Assembly (NCBI RefSeq): GCF_964656455.1
Contig: NC_135712.1
Location: forward strand, 73,165,239 to 73,229,238
Length of the DNA stretch: 64,000 bases
Source of the DNA: Halichoerus grypus
Taxonomy: Eukaryota > Chordata > Mammalia > Carnivora > Phocidae
Direction of reading: 5' to 3'
Shown: in pieces, positions 1-12,094 of the stretch
Numbering within the stretch: position 1 is the first letter of the stretch
How the letters are laid out: every line of letters starts with the position of its first letter
Position numbers and translations under genes: made by a program
Notes under the pieces: generated by a model
Told to the model about the DNA's origin: nothing
Databases searched by the model: none
Seen by the model: only the letters and a program-made list of their open reading frames with translations

Positions 1-330
1 AATATGGTTCCATTAACCTGAATTCATTAGTCCTACTTCTTTTGCCTTTTGGGGCCACCTGTCAAAAATCAACTTCCTATTCTCAGGCATTTAAAAATTG
101 TTCCTATATGTCCCCCATCTTCATCCCTCCTGGCATCTCTTCTTCAATCTAAACACACTCAGTTTCTTCAACCACTCTTCATGTGGCATAGTTCACATTT
201 ATTGACTACTTACTAGGTCCTGTGCCCATTGCTTAGCTCTTCCATGTGATACTTTATTCACAGTAACCTCATTGGGTAGATACTCTCACTATAGGCACAA
301 AGACCAAATGTTTCTATTGTTTCTCTGTGG
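1..330. other. Unassigned non-coding sequence
   Basis: I see no exon, RNA gene or recognisable repeat here. It is intron or 5' flank of ATP13A4. Confidence 0.4.
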
Positions 331-553
331 CAGGGGTCCACAAACTATTGACTGTGGGTGACATCTGGCTCACTGACTTATCTGAAAATAAAATTTTATT
401 GGAAAACAGCCTCCTACATTTGTTTACAGATTGTCTCTGGCTGCTGTTGTACTGCAGTGACAGAGCTGAATGGTTGTTAGAGAGAACACGTGGCTCATGA
501 GGCTGAAAATATTTTCCATCTGGTACTTCACAGAAGAAGTTTGCTGAGCCTAC
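331..553. mobile_element. hAT-type DNA transposon fossil (non-autonomous)
   Basis: The left end (CAGGGGTCCACAAACT) and the inverted complement of the right end (GTAGGCTCAGCAAACT) are imperfect terminal inverted repeats about 15 bases long. Between them lie the AATAAAATTTTATTGGAAAACAG and GGCTGCTGTTGTACTGCAGTGACAGAG segments, which I remember from a common eutherian hAT-Charlie MITE. There is no transposase. I could not define an 8-bp target duplication. Confidence 0.55.
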
Positions 554-759
554 CCTTTTCCTTCTGATCTCTCTCTTTTTTTTTTCTGATCTTATTAAAA
601 ATTTTTTTTTCTTTATTGCCATACTAAAGTGTTACTTGTTAGGGTTGTCCAAGTTTTGCATCCACCAGTGATGGTTTAGGAGAGCTCTGGAAAGGCTCAG
701 GCTGGGTGGTGTTTAAGGATTTAAATGGCTGTCAGTGTGGTCAGTAGATATTTACAAAC

Positions 760-905
760 TGCTGTGGTGGAAAGTGCCCTGTTTGGAAGCCTGGGTTCTT
801 TCTAATCTGGATTCTTCCATTAATCGTTCATTTTGTGTGAGGAGTTTCCCCTTGCTGGGCCTCTGTTTTTTTTCCATCTCTAAATAGATCTAGATCTATA
901 GGATC
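760..905 (+). repeat. Probable MIR SINE relic
   Basis: The order GCCTGGGTTC, then CCTTGCTGGGCCTCTGTTTTT, then CCATCTCTAAAT follows the MIR consensus in the sense direction, but the copy is diverged and partial. Confidence 0.35.
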
Positions 906-1109
906 TGTCTGATGTAGTTACATACTTATCTTCATTTTGAGGTTGCCCAGACCCTTACTTACCAGCATGAACATTGGTGACCAGATATATAAGAAGCTTC
1001 CCCTGTTGGAAAGAGTACAGCCATGTATAACCAAGAGCCAGTGGATCCTTATATTTCCCAAATTATGGAATTTCAGATAGAGAAAGTCACTCAAAGATAA
1101 TCCAGTCCA

Positions 1110-3352
1110 ACACATTCATTTTTTTAAAGTTATTTTTTGTAAAGATAATTTTAGATTCGCATTCAGTTGCAAGAAATAATACACAGAGATTCTGTGTATG
1201 CTTTACCCATTTTCCCCATTGGTAATATCTTGCAAAACTATAGTAAAATATCACAATCAGGGAATTCACTCTGATAGGTCAAGGTACACAACATTTCCAT
1301 CATCACAAGTATCCTTCGTTTTGCCTTTTTATAGCCACATCCATTTTTTTCCCCATCGATCCCTACTCCTTAAGCCCTGGCAACCACTATTCTGCTTTCT
1401 GTTTCTGTAATTTTCTCATATCAAGAATGTTATATAAATAAGATCATACAGTATGTGAACTTTGGGATTGACTTTTTTTACCCAGCATAATTCCCTAGAG
1501 ATTGATCTAAGTTGTTTTGTGTATCAATAGTTCATTCTTTTTTATTGCTGAGTAGTTTTTGGTGATATTTCATGGTGCCATGGTTTATTTAAACCATTAA
1601 TCTGTTGAAAGACATTGTAGTTGTTTCCAGTGTTTGGCTATTATGAATAAAATTGCTGTAAACATTTTTGAATAGGTTTTTATGTGAGCATAGGTTTTTA
1701 TTTTTCTGGGATAAATGCTCAGGAGAGCAATTGCTGGGTTGCATGGTAGTTTCATGTTTAGTTTTTAAGGAAACGACCAAACTGTTTTCCAGTGTGGTTG
1801 TACTATTTACATTCCCATTGGCAATGTATGAGTGATCCTGGTTCTCCAAATCCTCACCAGCATTTGCTGTTTTCACTATTTTTTATCTTAACCATTCTGA
1901 CAATTTATCTCTAACCATTCTCTATATAGCTATATAGTAATATCTCATTGTGGTTTCAATTTGAATTTTCTTAATAGCTAATGATTTTGAAGATCTTTTT
2001 GTGTGCTTATTTGCCATGGGTATTTTCATGTCTTTTGTCAATTATCTAATTGAATTGTTTGATATTTTACTGTTGCGATTTGGGTGTTCTTTATGTATTC
2101 TAGATACTAGTTCTTTATTGAATATGTGGTGGCAATGTGTTTGTAATGTGGATGTCCAATTGCTCCAGCACTACTTGTTGAAAAGGTTATTTTTTTCTTC
2201 ATTGAATTGCTTTTGCACATTTGTCAAAAATCAATTGGGCAGAGTTATATAGGTCTGTTTCTTGTTTTTTATTCTGTTCCATTGATCTATGTGCCAGTGT
2301 TACACAGTCTTGATTAAGGAAGTGTATAATAATTCCTGAAATCAGGTAGACTTGTTGCTTCCACTTCATTCTCATTTTTTCAAAATTGTTTTAGCTGATA
2401 TAGTTCATTTGCTTTCCATATAAATTTTAGAATAATTTTGTTTATATCTACAAAAAATCTTACTGAGATTTTGATAGGAATTGTGTTAAATCTATATATT
2501 AAATTTGGGAGAATTAAAATCTTTGCTATGTTAAGTTTTCCACACCATGAACATGGTATATCTCTCCATTTATTTAGAATCTTCTTTGATTTCTCTTATT
2601 AGCATTTTATAGTTTTCAAAATGCAAGTCCTGTGTGTGTTTTGTTAGATTTACACCTAAGTATTTCATTTTTTGAGAGATTGTAAATGGTCTTGTATTTC
2701 AAATTTTGGTATTCAATGTTATAGAAATACAATTAATTGATTTTTATATGTTTATCTTGCATCTTATTACTATGATTAACTACCATTAGTTCTACGAGGG
2801 TTTTTTTTTGTAGATTCCTTGAGATTTTCTATACAAAAATCTATCACATGCAAGTAGAAACAGTTTTAAATCTGTATGCTGTTTGTTTCTTTTTCTTGTC
2901 TAGCTACAACTCTTATGTTGAATAAAAGCAGTGAAAGTAGACATCCTCATCTTGTTCCTAATCTCAGTGGGAAAATATTCGCTGTTTCATCATTAAATTT
3001 AGTGCTACCTGTATGTTTCTAAAGATGCTCTTTATGAAGTTGAAGAAGTTCGTTTTCATTCCTATTTCCCTAAGAATTTTTATCATGAATGTGTGTGAAA
3101 TTTTGTCAAAAGTTTTTTTCTGTGTCAATTGTTATGATCATGTGATCTTTAAATTAAAAAAAACATTTTTTTAGTCTGTTAACATGGTGGATTACATTGA
3201 TTGATTTTTGAGTGTTAAAGTAGCTTCCTATCCTTGGAATAAATCCTACTTGGTAATGGTTTATAATTCTCTTACCATATTGCTGAATTCTATTTGTTAA
3301 TATTTTGTTGAAGATTTTTGCTTCTATGTTCCTGAAGAAGATTGGTCTAGAG
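1110..3352 (-). mobile_element. Old, degraded L1 in antisense
   Basis: Read on the minus strand this runs from the ORF2 reverse-transcriptase region (near 3300) to the 3' end (near 1110). The plus strand shows typical L1 antisense landmarks: a TTGTTTCCAGTGTTTGGCTATTATGAA-like block near 1621, ACTGTTTTCCAGTGTGG near 1781, and GAAGATTTTTGCTTCTATGTTCCTGA near 3311. Frames are destroyed throughout. It is far more diverged than the two full-length L1s in this window. Confidence 0.8.
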
Positions 3353-3365
3353 TTCCTTTATTTTC

Positions 3366-3458
3366 TTTCCCCTTCCTCCCTCCTTCCCTCCCTCCCTCCC
3401 TCCCTTCCTTCCCTTTCTCCCTCCCTCCCTTCCTACTTCCCTCCTTCCTTCCTCCCTC
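3366..3458. repeat. (CCTT)n / CT-rich simple repeat
   Basis: This is an imperfect tetranucleotide tract of CCTT, CCCT and CTTC units on the plus strand, directly beside the end of the antisense L1. Confidence 0.85.
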
Positions 3459-3461
3459 ATT

Positions 3462-4410
3462 TATTAAGCACTTAATATGTGTGAGTCCCTGTGCAAGCTA
3501 TTAGGTATACAATGAAAAGTCCTAGGGCTCAATATCTGGTGGAGGATAGACTTCGGTGGGCTGGTGCTCTGACAGAATATACAAGTTTCTGTGAGAACAC
3601 AGAAGAAGCTACAACCAATTCCTGGATGACTTCAGTGGGAAAGTGCCGATTGAAAAGAATCTAGATGCATGAATAGGAGTTTAGCAGCAAGCCCAGTTAG
3701 GGTGAAGGACATTCCAAGTCAAGGAGACACAATGTACAAAGGTACTGAGATGTAAAGGAACAAAGCACATTCCATTCAGAGAACTGAATGCAGCTTGGCA
3801 AAGCTGGTGTGCAGGGTGTATGTGTGTGGGGGGGAGTGGGACCGGGAGAACAGAGAGTTGAGGCTGAAAAGATAGCGTGGGGAAGATTAGGAAGAACTCT
3901 GCATGCCATTCTAAAGGGATTTAAGGGTTTTAAGTAGGTAACCAACCACACTGGTTTGCCTGGACTTTCTGGACATTAGCACTAAAGGTCACATCCTGAG
4001 AAATCCTTCAGTATTGGACAAACTGGATGGTTGGTCACTCTAATAAGGAATTGAAATCAGATGTCTGCTTGAGAAAGGTAACTCTGTAACAATGTGAACA
4101 ACAGTGTAGAGAGAAGTGAAACTGGGACATGATGACTCTTGCAGTGATTCTAGTGTGAGCACTGGTTGAACTAATAAGGCAGGAGTATCAGGGATGGAGA
4201 AGAGGAGACCAATTTGAGAAATATCTAGGGGACATGATCACTAGACCTTGGACTAATTAGATGTTGAGGGAGAAGGAGAAGAATATTAAAGAGAATTCCT
4301 GGATTTCTGAATCTTATAATTGGATGTGTAGTGGTGGTGGTGGTGGTAATGCAGGGAGAGAGGAGTGTGTGGTTAATGAGTTCGATTTTAAACTTAGGAT
4401 TAATTCTGAC
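3462..4410 (-). mobile_element. L2 LINE relic, antisense
   Basis: It starts with an L2 3'-end signature in antisense (ATTTATTAAGCACTTAATATGTG, then CTGTGCAAGCTATTAGG). Further in are degraded blocks such as GGGATTTAAGGGTTTTAAGTAGG that I associate with upstream L2 sequence. There is no coding capacity. A (GGT)n stretch lies near 4330. Confidence 0.55.
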
Positions 4411-4809
4411 TGAGGAGGCGTCAGAGAGAGAGAGTCTTATATGAATGGTGTTTTTAAAGATTGCTAGGATTTTTTTTTTTTTCTGGGAGAGGGTATTGCA
4501 AAATTGTGGGGTGTGACTCTTGATAAGTGTTAAAAGTTATTGCTTTGGGTTCAAGGCCATGCATGCCCAACAAGCATTGGTAGAACCTTCAGAAGCAGAA
4601 GTAGAACTCATTTGAGAGTGTGTGGCAGTTTTTGAAATGTCATAAATGTGCAATATATATATATACAGCCAATTTAATAATAATTCGAAACTGGTATGAT
4701 CATTGCCTGAGTCAGAAGAGAGAATACTGCTAGCACTCCAGAGGTTCTCCTGGGGCCTGCCCTAACTATGACCCATCTCTGCTGTCTGCCCCTACTCCAT
4801 GCAGAAGTG
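4411..4809. other. Unassigned non-coding sequence
   Basis: There is a short poly(T) run near 4470 and a TATATATATA run near 4655. No exon or repeat family is recognisable. Confidence 0.35.
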
Positions 4810-5330
4810 ACCTCTCACCTGGCTTGTATAATTATAATTTTCTTGCCTTTAAAAATATTTTTCTAACTATGTATGCATACCATAACAATATTTTTGAGGT
4901 TTCTGTGATTGAAATCACACTGATTATATTCTTTTGTGTTTTGCTGCTTTTGCTTATTGGATTGGTGAGATATATATTACTGCACAAAATTATAGTTTAT
5001 TTGCATTGTGTCAGAATATATCATTGTAAGACTATACTTTCTAAAAAGTCAATTCTATTGTTGATGGACTTTTGGATTGTTTCCAGCTTTGAATTTTTCT
5101 TGTTTGTATTTCCTGGTACCCGGGTACACCCAGTTACTCCTGGTAACTCTGGTAAAGTTTCTGTAGAGGAGATACAAGTAGAAGTGCTGAATCACACACT
5201 GTGTGTATCTTTAACCTCACTGTGTAATGCCAAAGTGCTTTCCAAAGTGGTCTTGACAATTTATTTCTCAACAGCAATGCTCAGGAAGGATTCCTCATTC
5301 TGAAAACGAGTGGTGACCATTGTTCTAGCG
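4810..5330 (-). mobile_element. Old L1 3'-region relic, antisense
   Basis: TTGTTGATGGACTTTTGGATTGTTTCCAGC near 5060 and CCAAAGTGCTTTCCAAAGTGG near 5230 are typical antisense L1 landmarks. A 159-codon open frame on the plus strand (4824-5303) lies inside this relic. It has no recognisable domain and is judged fortuitous. Confidence 0.6.
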
Positions 5331-5978
5331 AATGCTTTCAACTCACTTCCAAACTGTGGAAAAGATTTCCAGCCTTCTTAATGAGAGAGCTTGGTAATCT
5401 AGTGCTTTTCAAAATGATTTTTATCTATGCAGGCCCTGTTTAGGCATAAACTTGTAATGGAAATCAATATACTTATATCGATTTTATGTTGTTTGAACAG
5501 GTAGAAATGGAGTTGTTCTGGTTGAAAGGGCAGTGTTTGGTGCGTGCGTGTGTGCTAAGTGGGAGGGAGCTCAGAGTACACCTGCTGGGCCCCAGCCTAA
5601 TGTCTGGCACATGGTGTAATTATTAGTAGAGTTGTCTGAAAATGGAACAGCCTTTCCCAGCAAGTAGAGTTTGCTTCATTGGAGGTGTGGGAGTTTCACA
5701 TTATGAAAGAAATATGAGATCGGGTTATCTCTGATCTTTCTCTCTCTCAGAGTTCATGACAGCATACTTCTCCCTCTTTCATTTTCTAAAATCTTATGGT
5801 AAGTAACAAATAATCATACCTGGGGAGAAAGATGAATAATAATACTTAGGGATACAATTTAGGGTTGGGATAAATTCTCTATTGGTCAAAGAGTAGGAGG
5901 CTGACTTTGGAAGGAGATCATTGCTTTTCCTCTGCTCTCTCTCTCTCTCTGTGCTTTTATCTGAGAATTCTCTTAAAA
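5331..5978. other. Unassigned non-coding sequence
   Basis: I see nothing beyond a short (CT)n stretch just before the SINE. Confidence 0.35.
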
Positions 5979-5989
5979 TCTCAGCTTTT

Positions 5990-6178
5990 GGGGTGCCTGG
6001 TGGCTCAGTCGGTGAACATCTGACTCTTGGTTTCGGCTTAGGTCATGATCTCATGGGTTGTGAGATTGAGCCCTGTGTTGGGCTCTGTGCTCAGCAGGGA
6101 GTCTGCTTGAAGATTCTCTCCCTCTGCCCCTCCTGCCACTCTCTCTCTTTCTTATAAATAAATAAATCTTTAAAAAAG
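5990..6178 (+). mobile_element. Can-SINE (tRNA-Lys-derived), sense
   Basis: It has a tRNA-like head (GGGTGCCTGGTGGCTCAG), a CT-rich region and an AAATAAATAAATC tail. It is flanked by the 10-bp target duplication TCTCAGCTTT at 5979-5988 and 6179-6188. It is one of only three sense-oriented SINEs here. Confidence 0.93.
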
Positions 6179-6324
6179 TCTCAGCTTTCTTCCCTGAAAA
6201 ATGATGTTTGACTGGATGTTTGCTATGATTCATCAGGTGTTAATAGTCAATGATTACCATTTTTGGCCTCTCTGTTTACCAGTCTAATAATATTCCAATC
6301 TAAGGAATTAACATATAATTGGTG

Positions 6325-6560
6325 CCATTGGTGCATTCAAACAATATCTGTGGGCCTATCATGTCCTGGGAACTGTTCTACTCTGTGACAGGGATCCAGC
6401 AATGAACAAGATAGACCAAAGCTCTGCTCTTGTGGAACTTACATGCTAGGAACGGATCACAAAAAAATAAACAAATAAAAATATTAGATGGAGATAAGGG
6501 CTTGTAGAGGTTTAAAATAGGATGATATGCTAAAGAGTGATTGGGTGGCTTCCTGAGACC
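6325..6560 (-). mobile_element. L2 3'-end relic, antisense
   Basis: The plus strand reads CATTCAAACAATATCTGTGGGCC, then GGGAACTGTTCTACTCTG, then ATGAACAAGATAGACC, the usual antisense L2 3'-end order. Confidence 0.6.
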
Positions 6561-6654
6561 CTGTGGTCAAGGAAGCTGAGATCTTAATGTTAAGGAGGGG
6601 CCAGACACGTCAGGGCATACCTCAGGGTTTAATAATTAATCTTAAGTCTAATTG

Positions 6655-6840
6655 CCCTCATAATAACAACAGCCTCTATTCGAATAATGCTTCTACCACT
6701 GTTATTCCATTTCATTGTCATAACAGTTTTGTGAACATTAGTGTTCTTAACTTTTAGATGGGGTAATGACTTCCGGATGATAAAATTAGTAAGTGGCAAA
6801 ATGAATGCCAGTCTTGAACCCAAGTGTTTGGCCTTTAAAT
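6655..6840 (-). repeat. MIR SINE relic, antisense
   Basis: It follows the antisense MIR order: ATTCCATTTCATTGTCATAACAG, then TTAGATGGGGTAATGA, then AGTAAGTGGCAAAATG, then CTTGAACCCAAGTGT. Confidence 0.5.
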
Positions 6841-6849
6841 GTGGCCTTT

Positions 6850-7310
6850 TCCCCTGCCCTGCCCAGTCTTGGATCTTCTTTATCCTGTTCAGTGAGTAGG
6901 CTGCTCAGACAAGTCAGGAGTCCCACATACTGACCTGTCTGTGCTTTGTCTTACGTCACCCAGACATCATTAGAAGAGAAGTTTTAATTTCAGCACCACA
7001 CGAGAACCTAGGAAATGTCTCTTGCCCAAGATCACCAGACCAGAAGATTAGGATGTTGCTGGCAGAAACCACTGTCTGGTTGCTGGGTGGAGTCCCTCTT
7101 GCCTATTTCCTCTCCCTCTGCAGTTTGAGCTTATGAAAACCTGTTTAAGGGGAATCTAGAACTTGTCTGGGCAGCACCTCCACTAGCTCAAACATTAGCA
7201 ATTAGCAAGAGTTCAAGCCGTGTCCCTCATGACACTTGTCAAATGAGGATGTCAGAGAGCTAAGGATGGAATGCCTTCAGGAGAGGCAGACTGGGGTTGG
7301 GAAGGAAACA
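6850..7310. other. Unassigned non-coding sequence
   Basis: A possible short MIR remnant near 6960-7060 is too diverged to call. Nothing else is seen. Confidence 0.3.
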
Positions 7311-7319
7311 GTTTTAAGT

Positions 7320-7480
7320 AAGAAGGACCTGGCTCTGTTATCTACCAGCAGGGTGACTAAGGGTACATTCTTTAACTTCTTTGAACCCCACCTTCCTTAT
7401 TTCTTGCCCATGGCTGAAAATAACTTCCTTAGAGAGTTGTGAGGATTAAATCAGAATGTGGAAGAAAATAAATATTTAGG
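7320..7480 (+). repeat. MIR SINE relic, sense
   Basis: TGGCTCTGTTATCTACCAGCAGGGTGAC, then TTTAACTTCTTTGAACCCC, then GTTGTGAGGATTAAATCAGA follows the MIR consensus order. Confidence 0.6.
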
Positions 7481-8029
7481 GTGATAAGGACATACTAGAA
7501 GTTTTTTACATGAACTGATTTTTCATGAGCTTCAGCTAAGCTAGATGGACAATTAGGCAGGGTATTACCAACCTGTCTGCCACTGACAGGTGGGACAGTT
7601 TGTTTTTCAGCCAGCCAACTGGTGTGACAAAGAGGAGTTTCCATAGCCCAGGCTGGCAGCATCCTGAGCAGAGAAGAAACCCCGCTAAGTCAAAGGACAC
7701 TAAAGTCCCATACACGTCTCTTCTTCCTGTTCTCATAATCAGATTCTGCCCAGCTAGAAAGGCTGTAGGCAGCAGCCTCTTCCCCTGACTTTGCCTGAGG
7801 ACACCAGTTTTAGGGAAGCCACGAGAGGTCCACTTGCCGGGTGTGGAGGGGGAAAGATGGAGGTGTAGATTTTAAGGATTCAGCAACTTTTGGCCACTGG
7901 CCAGCTGCAGTAGAATACACATCCCTGAATCCCAAAGTCCCTCCCAAAAGTGCATTAACTGGCCTGACATGACTGGGTTAATTCTAACACCACAGTACAC
8001 TGACTTTCTACCTTAAACTGGCATTTTGT
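7481..8029. other. Unassigned non-coding sequence
   Basis: Short open frames occur on both strands near 7540-7790, but none has a recognisable domain or splice context. Confidence 0.35.
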
Positions 8030-8400
8030 CCTGAAATACACCTCCATATTTTCAGACTCCACACCTTTGCTCGGGGCTTGTTCCTCTGATTGGAGTGACT
8101 CTTCTACCTTCCTTTCCTGACTGTTGAAATTCCAATCCTCTCCAAGTCCACCTCGAGGAACAATGCTCCCGGAAAGCGCTTCCTAATTATCATCTCAGTT
8201 GGACATCCTCATCTCTTTGAACCTAATAGCATTTTTCTCCCAATGTTCTTCAGATGACACTTAATATTTTCTGCCCAGAATCATATTTTAATTTAATTAC
8301 TAATTTATTTAATTCATTATCTCCCTTCTCAGCCCCTGGAGGGTGGGAAACTTACCTCTAGCAGACCTACTTTACCCATGGCCTTAGACACAGTGGGCAA
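8030..8400 (+). mobile_element. L2 LINE 3'-region relic, sense
   Basis: It follows the sense L2 order: CACACCTTTGCTCGGGGCTTGTTCC, then GGAAAGCGCTTCCTAATTATC, then CAGCCCCTGGAGGGTGGGAA. It is non-coding. Confidence 0.5.
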
Positions 8401-9318
8401 TTTGAGTCGAACTTAAGGAAAGATGCCTGAAGACTTTATGCTTGGAGGTAGCACCTAAACATTTTTATGATGAATTTCTTAGTTCTGGGGCCTGACACCT
8501 GACACAGGTGTCATTCCACTGTTTCCCATAGTAATTGTGTGAAGTAAGGCTTTAGCAAGAGAACCAGGAGTCAATGGCCAGAGAAATGACATTCCAAAGC
8601 TAGGAATGAGAGAGAAGTGAGAATCCAGAGCTGGGAGTGAAATTAAGTGACATTCCAACTATTTGTCATGGGATAGTGAATGGTGGACAGGTCACTAGAC
8701 TCCTAAGGATCCCCTCAAGGCACAAGCTTGCCATGAGTTAATGGAATTCAACATTGTTAATGGAAAATGGTACTCAGCTGTTAAGTAGTGACGTATTTCT
8801 TTATTTCGAAAGTCACTTTTTAGTTGGAGTGGTGATATTTTCTTTATCCATTTCTAAAATAATTTTGTTTTTTTGTAGAGGAATTTCCAAGACTGGGAAA
8901 TTAGTATAGTTTACTCACAGGTAATTGTGAACACACCTTTTGGTCCAGAGCAGCAGCCTGGGCAGCAGAGGTCTAAATCAGTTTGCTCCTTGCAGTCCAG
9001 GCCCCTGTTTTGCTTCTGTTGAAGGTAAGGAGCTTGTGAGACTCAGTCTTAACCTTTAGCATCTTTTCAGCTCCCAGAGACAAACAATAAGGAGGAAGAA
9101 AAAGAAAAATGAAAGCGCTTGTTTAAGAAACCCAGCACTAAAGATTAACTTGAGTGTAATGCAAATACATTTCCTAATGACCAAAGCAGAGCAGTATTTT
9201 GAGGTTGTTTGTTTCCTTTTCCCCATACCTTGGAATGATTTAATTTTTAGAGAATCCAAGAAATGGATACGGTTAAACTAGGGCTAGGAACAGGAAGAGG
9301 AAGTGTTCATTACCTTCC
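8401..9318. other. Unassigned non-coding sequence
   Basis: No exon or repeat is recognisable. Confidence 0.35.
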
Positions 9319-9324
9319 AGACCA

Positions 9325-9424
9325 ACCTTCCTTCCTTCCTTCCTTCCTTCCTTCCTTCCTTCCTCCTTCCCTCTTTCCTTCCTTCCTTCCCTCCTTCCTT
9401 CCTTCCTCCCTTCCCTCTTTCCCT
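9325..9424. repeat. (TTCC)n microsatellite
   Basis: About 100 bases of TTCC repeats with CTCC and CTTT interruptions. The longest pure run is at 9326-9362. Confidence 0.92.
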
Positions 9425-9429
9425 TAGTA

Positions 9430-9880
9430 CACTCACTCACTGATTTAGTCATCCATTCAGCACGTATTTGCTGAGTGCCTACTACATGCAGATAATGTGC
9501 CAGGGGCTAGGTAAACATATTGGAGGAAACAAACTTGAAAGGATCCTGAACTGATAGAACTTAAAGTCTTGTGGGGGGTGGAAAAGAGGGAGTTAGAGCA
9601 GCAAGCAAAATATACTAAGTACAAATTGTGAAAATGCTAAAAAGGTATTATAAAGGGTGGGTGAGATCAGGGGCTTATATAGGAGATTGGCTAAGACCTC
9701 TCTGAGAAGAACAGACTTAAAGGAGGCTTCCACAGACGAGAGATAGCCAGCCGTGGGAAGACCCCGAGGCAGAAAAGGGCTCCGGGACTGTGGCTGGCGT
9801 GGCCAGGGCAGAATGAAGTGGTGCAAGAGTAGCTTAGTTTGGGGAGGGAGGCAGGTGCAGACCACGAGGGCAATTTGCTT
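9430..9880 (-). mobile_element. L2 LINE relic, antisense
   Basis: The plus strand starts CATCCATTCAGCACGTATTTGCTGAGTGCC and continues TGCCAGGGGCTAGG, then GACCTCTCTGAGAAG, then GACCCCGAGGCAG, the antisense L2 order. Confidence 0.65.
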
Positions 9881-10082
9881 TCTCTCTTAACACTTCAGTT
9901 TTCCTCATCTGCAAAATGAGCTGCTGCACCCACTACTGATCTTAGTGGGCACTTATCGTGAAGTGTGAATCTTTTTTTACCATAGATTTCAGTATCAAAA
10001 TTCTCTATGCCAAGGAGGACATCCTAGGCACTAGGACCTAAAGACTTGCTTAGGTTTGGTGGGGGAAACTCATTACCCACTC

Positions 10083-10323
10083 AGGTCTCTCAATCTCAGC
10101 TTTGTTTGGGGCCAGAGAAGTTTTTGTTGTGGAGGTTGAAGAGTAGCTGTCCTCTGCACTATAAGATGTTTAACTGCGTTGAGGGATATTTAATAGCATT
10201 CCTAGCCTTGACATAGAAGCTATGTCAGTATCACCTCTCACCTAGTTGAGAGTGACCAGAAATATCTCCAGCTATTGCCAAATGTCCCCTGGTGGCAGAG
10301 TCACTCCTGGTTGAGAACCACTG
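10083..10323 (+). mobile_element. MER20-like hAT-Charlie MITE
   Basis: The match to the remembered MER20 consensus runs end to end: CTCTCAATCTCAGC at the left, GTCCTCTGCACTATAAGATGTTTAACTGCG, TGCCAAATGTCCCCTGG, and GGTTGAGAACCACTG at the right. Length (about 240 bp) agrees with MER20. It carries no transposase. MER20 copies are known as hormone-responsive regulatory elements in some eutherian tissues; no activity can be read here. Confidence 0.75.
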
Positions 10324-10794
10324 GCCTACAGGATGAGGCTGTAACTCTGATGAGTGGGCCCAGTATGAGATGAGAAATGAATCTGACATATGGCCTCAGT
10401 GTGGAGGGAAAGAGAAAGCATGGCAGGGACCATGAGAGATAGGGGACCACCTACTCATTTAAAGGGGGGCATCTCTTACTCTGATCAATTCTTTCTTCCT
10501 TTTTTCCTTCAGGTGCTCACAATTAGATTGTCCATAATCCTTGGTTCCTGACACTCTCATTGCTTGTCAATGCTGCATTGCATTAATTCAGTTAGCTCTT
10601 TAATCAGTTCTTTATAATAAAGTGATGACCCCACCACTCCCAGCAAAAGCTAGGACCTTGACAATAGTCTACATTTGACAATGTGGTCCTGCCTTGCCTC
10701 AGTGGGGTAACCATTGTCCTATATTGTGCCTTCATCAATCCCTTGCCTTCATCAATCAATGCTTTCCTTTTGATGTAGCTTTCTTTTATTTAAG
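10324..10794. other. Unassigned non-coding sequence
   Basis: No exon or repeat is recognisable. Confidence 0.3.
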
Positions 10795-11095
10795 TCTATC
10801 CCAAAAATACATTTTAAATTTTTGTTGTTTTTAACTTTGTAAAAATGTTTCTATGCTTATGTAATTGTCTGCACTGACTTTTATCACTTACTAGTATGTT
10901 ACTAAGAGTCATCCACATTGTGGAGTCTTGGCTGGAGCTGATTTGTCTGAAGTGCTGTGTAAGAGCCCATTGTATGAATATACTGCAGGGCCTCCTCCTC
11001 TCTCTCAACGGATGGTGTTGGGATAATTCCTGGGTTATTTGGTGCTTTCCAGCTGATTGTTCTGGCACAAGAATATGGGTACAGAGCTGTCATGA
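10795..11095 (-). mobile_element. Old L1 3'-end relic, antisense (tentative)
   Basis: GAGTCATCCACATTGTGGAG, then CATTGTATGAATATACTGCAGGGCC, then TTATTTGGTGCTTTCCAGC loosely follow the antisense order of an old L1 3' end. Confidence 0.4.
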
Positions 11096-11362
11096 TTTCT
11101 GATTTATCTTAAAGAAAAGCTGGAAATCGGAATGTTTATGTGAAAGTAACTGGGGGACCAATATAAAGTTTTAAGAAATGCTTACCAGGCCAACAAGAAA
11201 CCTGTCTGCAGGCCATTCTTCTTGAGCCTCCAGTTTAAGATTTCTATATTCGTTCATTCAGGTTGAGAATATCTCACTTTGATCTTGAAGTCAAATGAAC
11301 TTAGGGGACCTTTGGGAAATCATCCTTCAGCATTAAAGTGTCAAGCAAGAAACTACTGAGGT

Positions 11363-11799
11363 GGTCCATATATACAATGGAATATTACTCAGCCATCAGA
11401 AAAGATGAATACCCAACTTTTACATCAACATGGATGGGACTGGAGGAGATTATGCTAAGTGAAATAAGCCAAGCAGAGAAAGTCAATTATCATATGGTTT
11501 CACTTATTTGTGGAACATAAGGAATAACATGGAGGACATTAAGAGAAGGAAGGGAAAAATGGGCGGGGGGAATTGGAGGGAGAGATGAACCATGAGAGAC
11601 TATGGACCTGAGAAACAAACAGGGTTTTAGAGGGGAGGGGGGAGGGGGGATTGGTTAGCCCGGTGATGGGTATTAAGGAGGGCACGTACTGCATGGAGCA
11701 CTGGGTGTTATACGAAAACAATGGATCGTGGATCACTACATCAAAAACTAATGATGTATTGTATGGTGACTAACATAACATAATAAAATTAAAAAAAAA
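11363..11799 (+). mobile_element. Young 5'-truncated L1 tail, sense
   Basis: It covers the last codons of ORF2 (ATGGAATATTACTCAGCCATCAG at the start), a G-rich 3' UTR and a poly(A) tail. It is bounded by the 16-bp target duplication AAGAAACTACTGAGGT at 11347-11362 and 11800-11815. Only one GAGGGGAGGGGGGAGG-type module is present in its 3' UTR, unlike the two full-length L1s here. Confidence 0.93.
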
Positions 11800-12094
11800 A
11801 AGAAACTACTGAGGTAGAAATTGGAGTAGGGTGTGTGGTGGGGATAAACAGTGATATAAATTGCATTCATTTAGTACAATTTAGTACAGTGAAACATTCT
11901 CTTCAGACCCAAAATTTGGAAATAAGGGAAAAAAGATTATCATAAAGGAGATAAACTTTTAAAAAACAAATCACTTAAACTTTCAAATATTTAATGGAGC
12001 CAGTAAAGAAATGCAAAATTGTCTTAAAGAGAATAAATGGCTTCCAGGCTAATGGGATTTGACTGTAATTTGATTGAATGAATTACAATGTTTA

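Noticed and set aside
4824..5303. 159-codon open frame with hydrophobic stretches
   Set aside because: It sits in an old antisense L1 3' region. The hydrophobic look comes from T-rich codons, and there is no splice context or known family.
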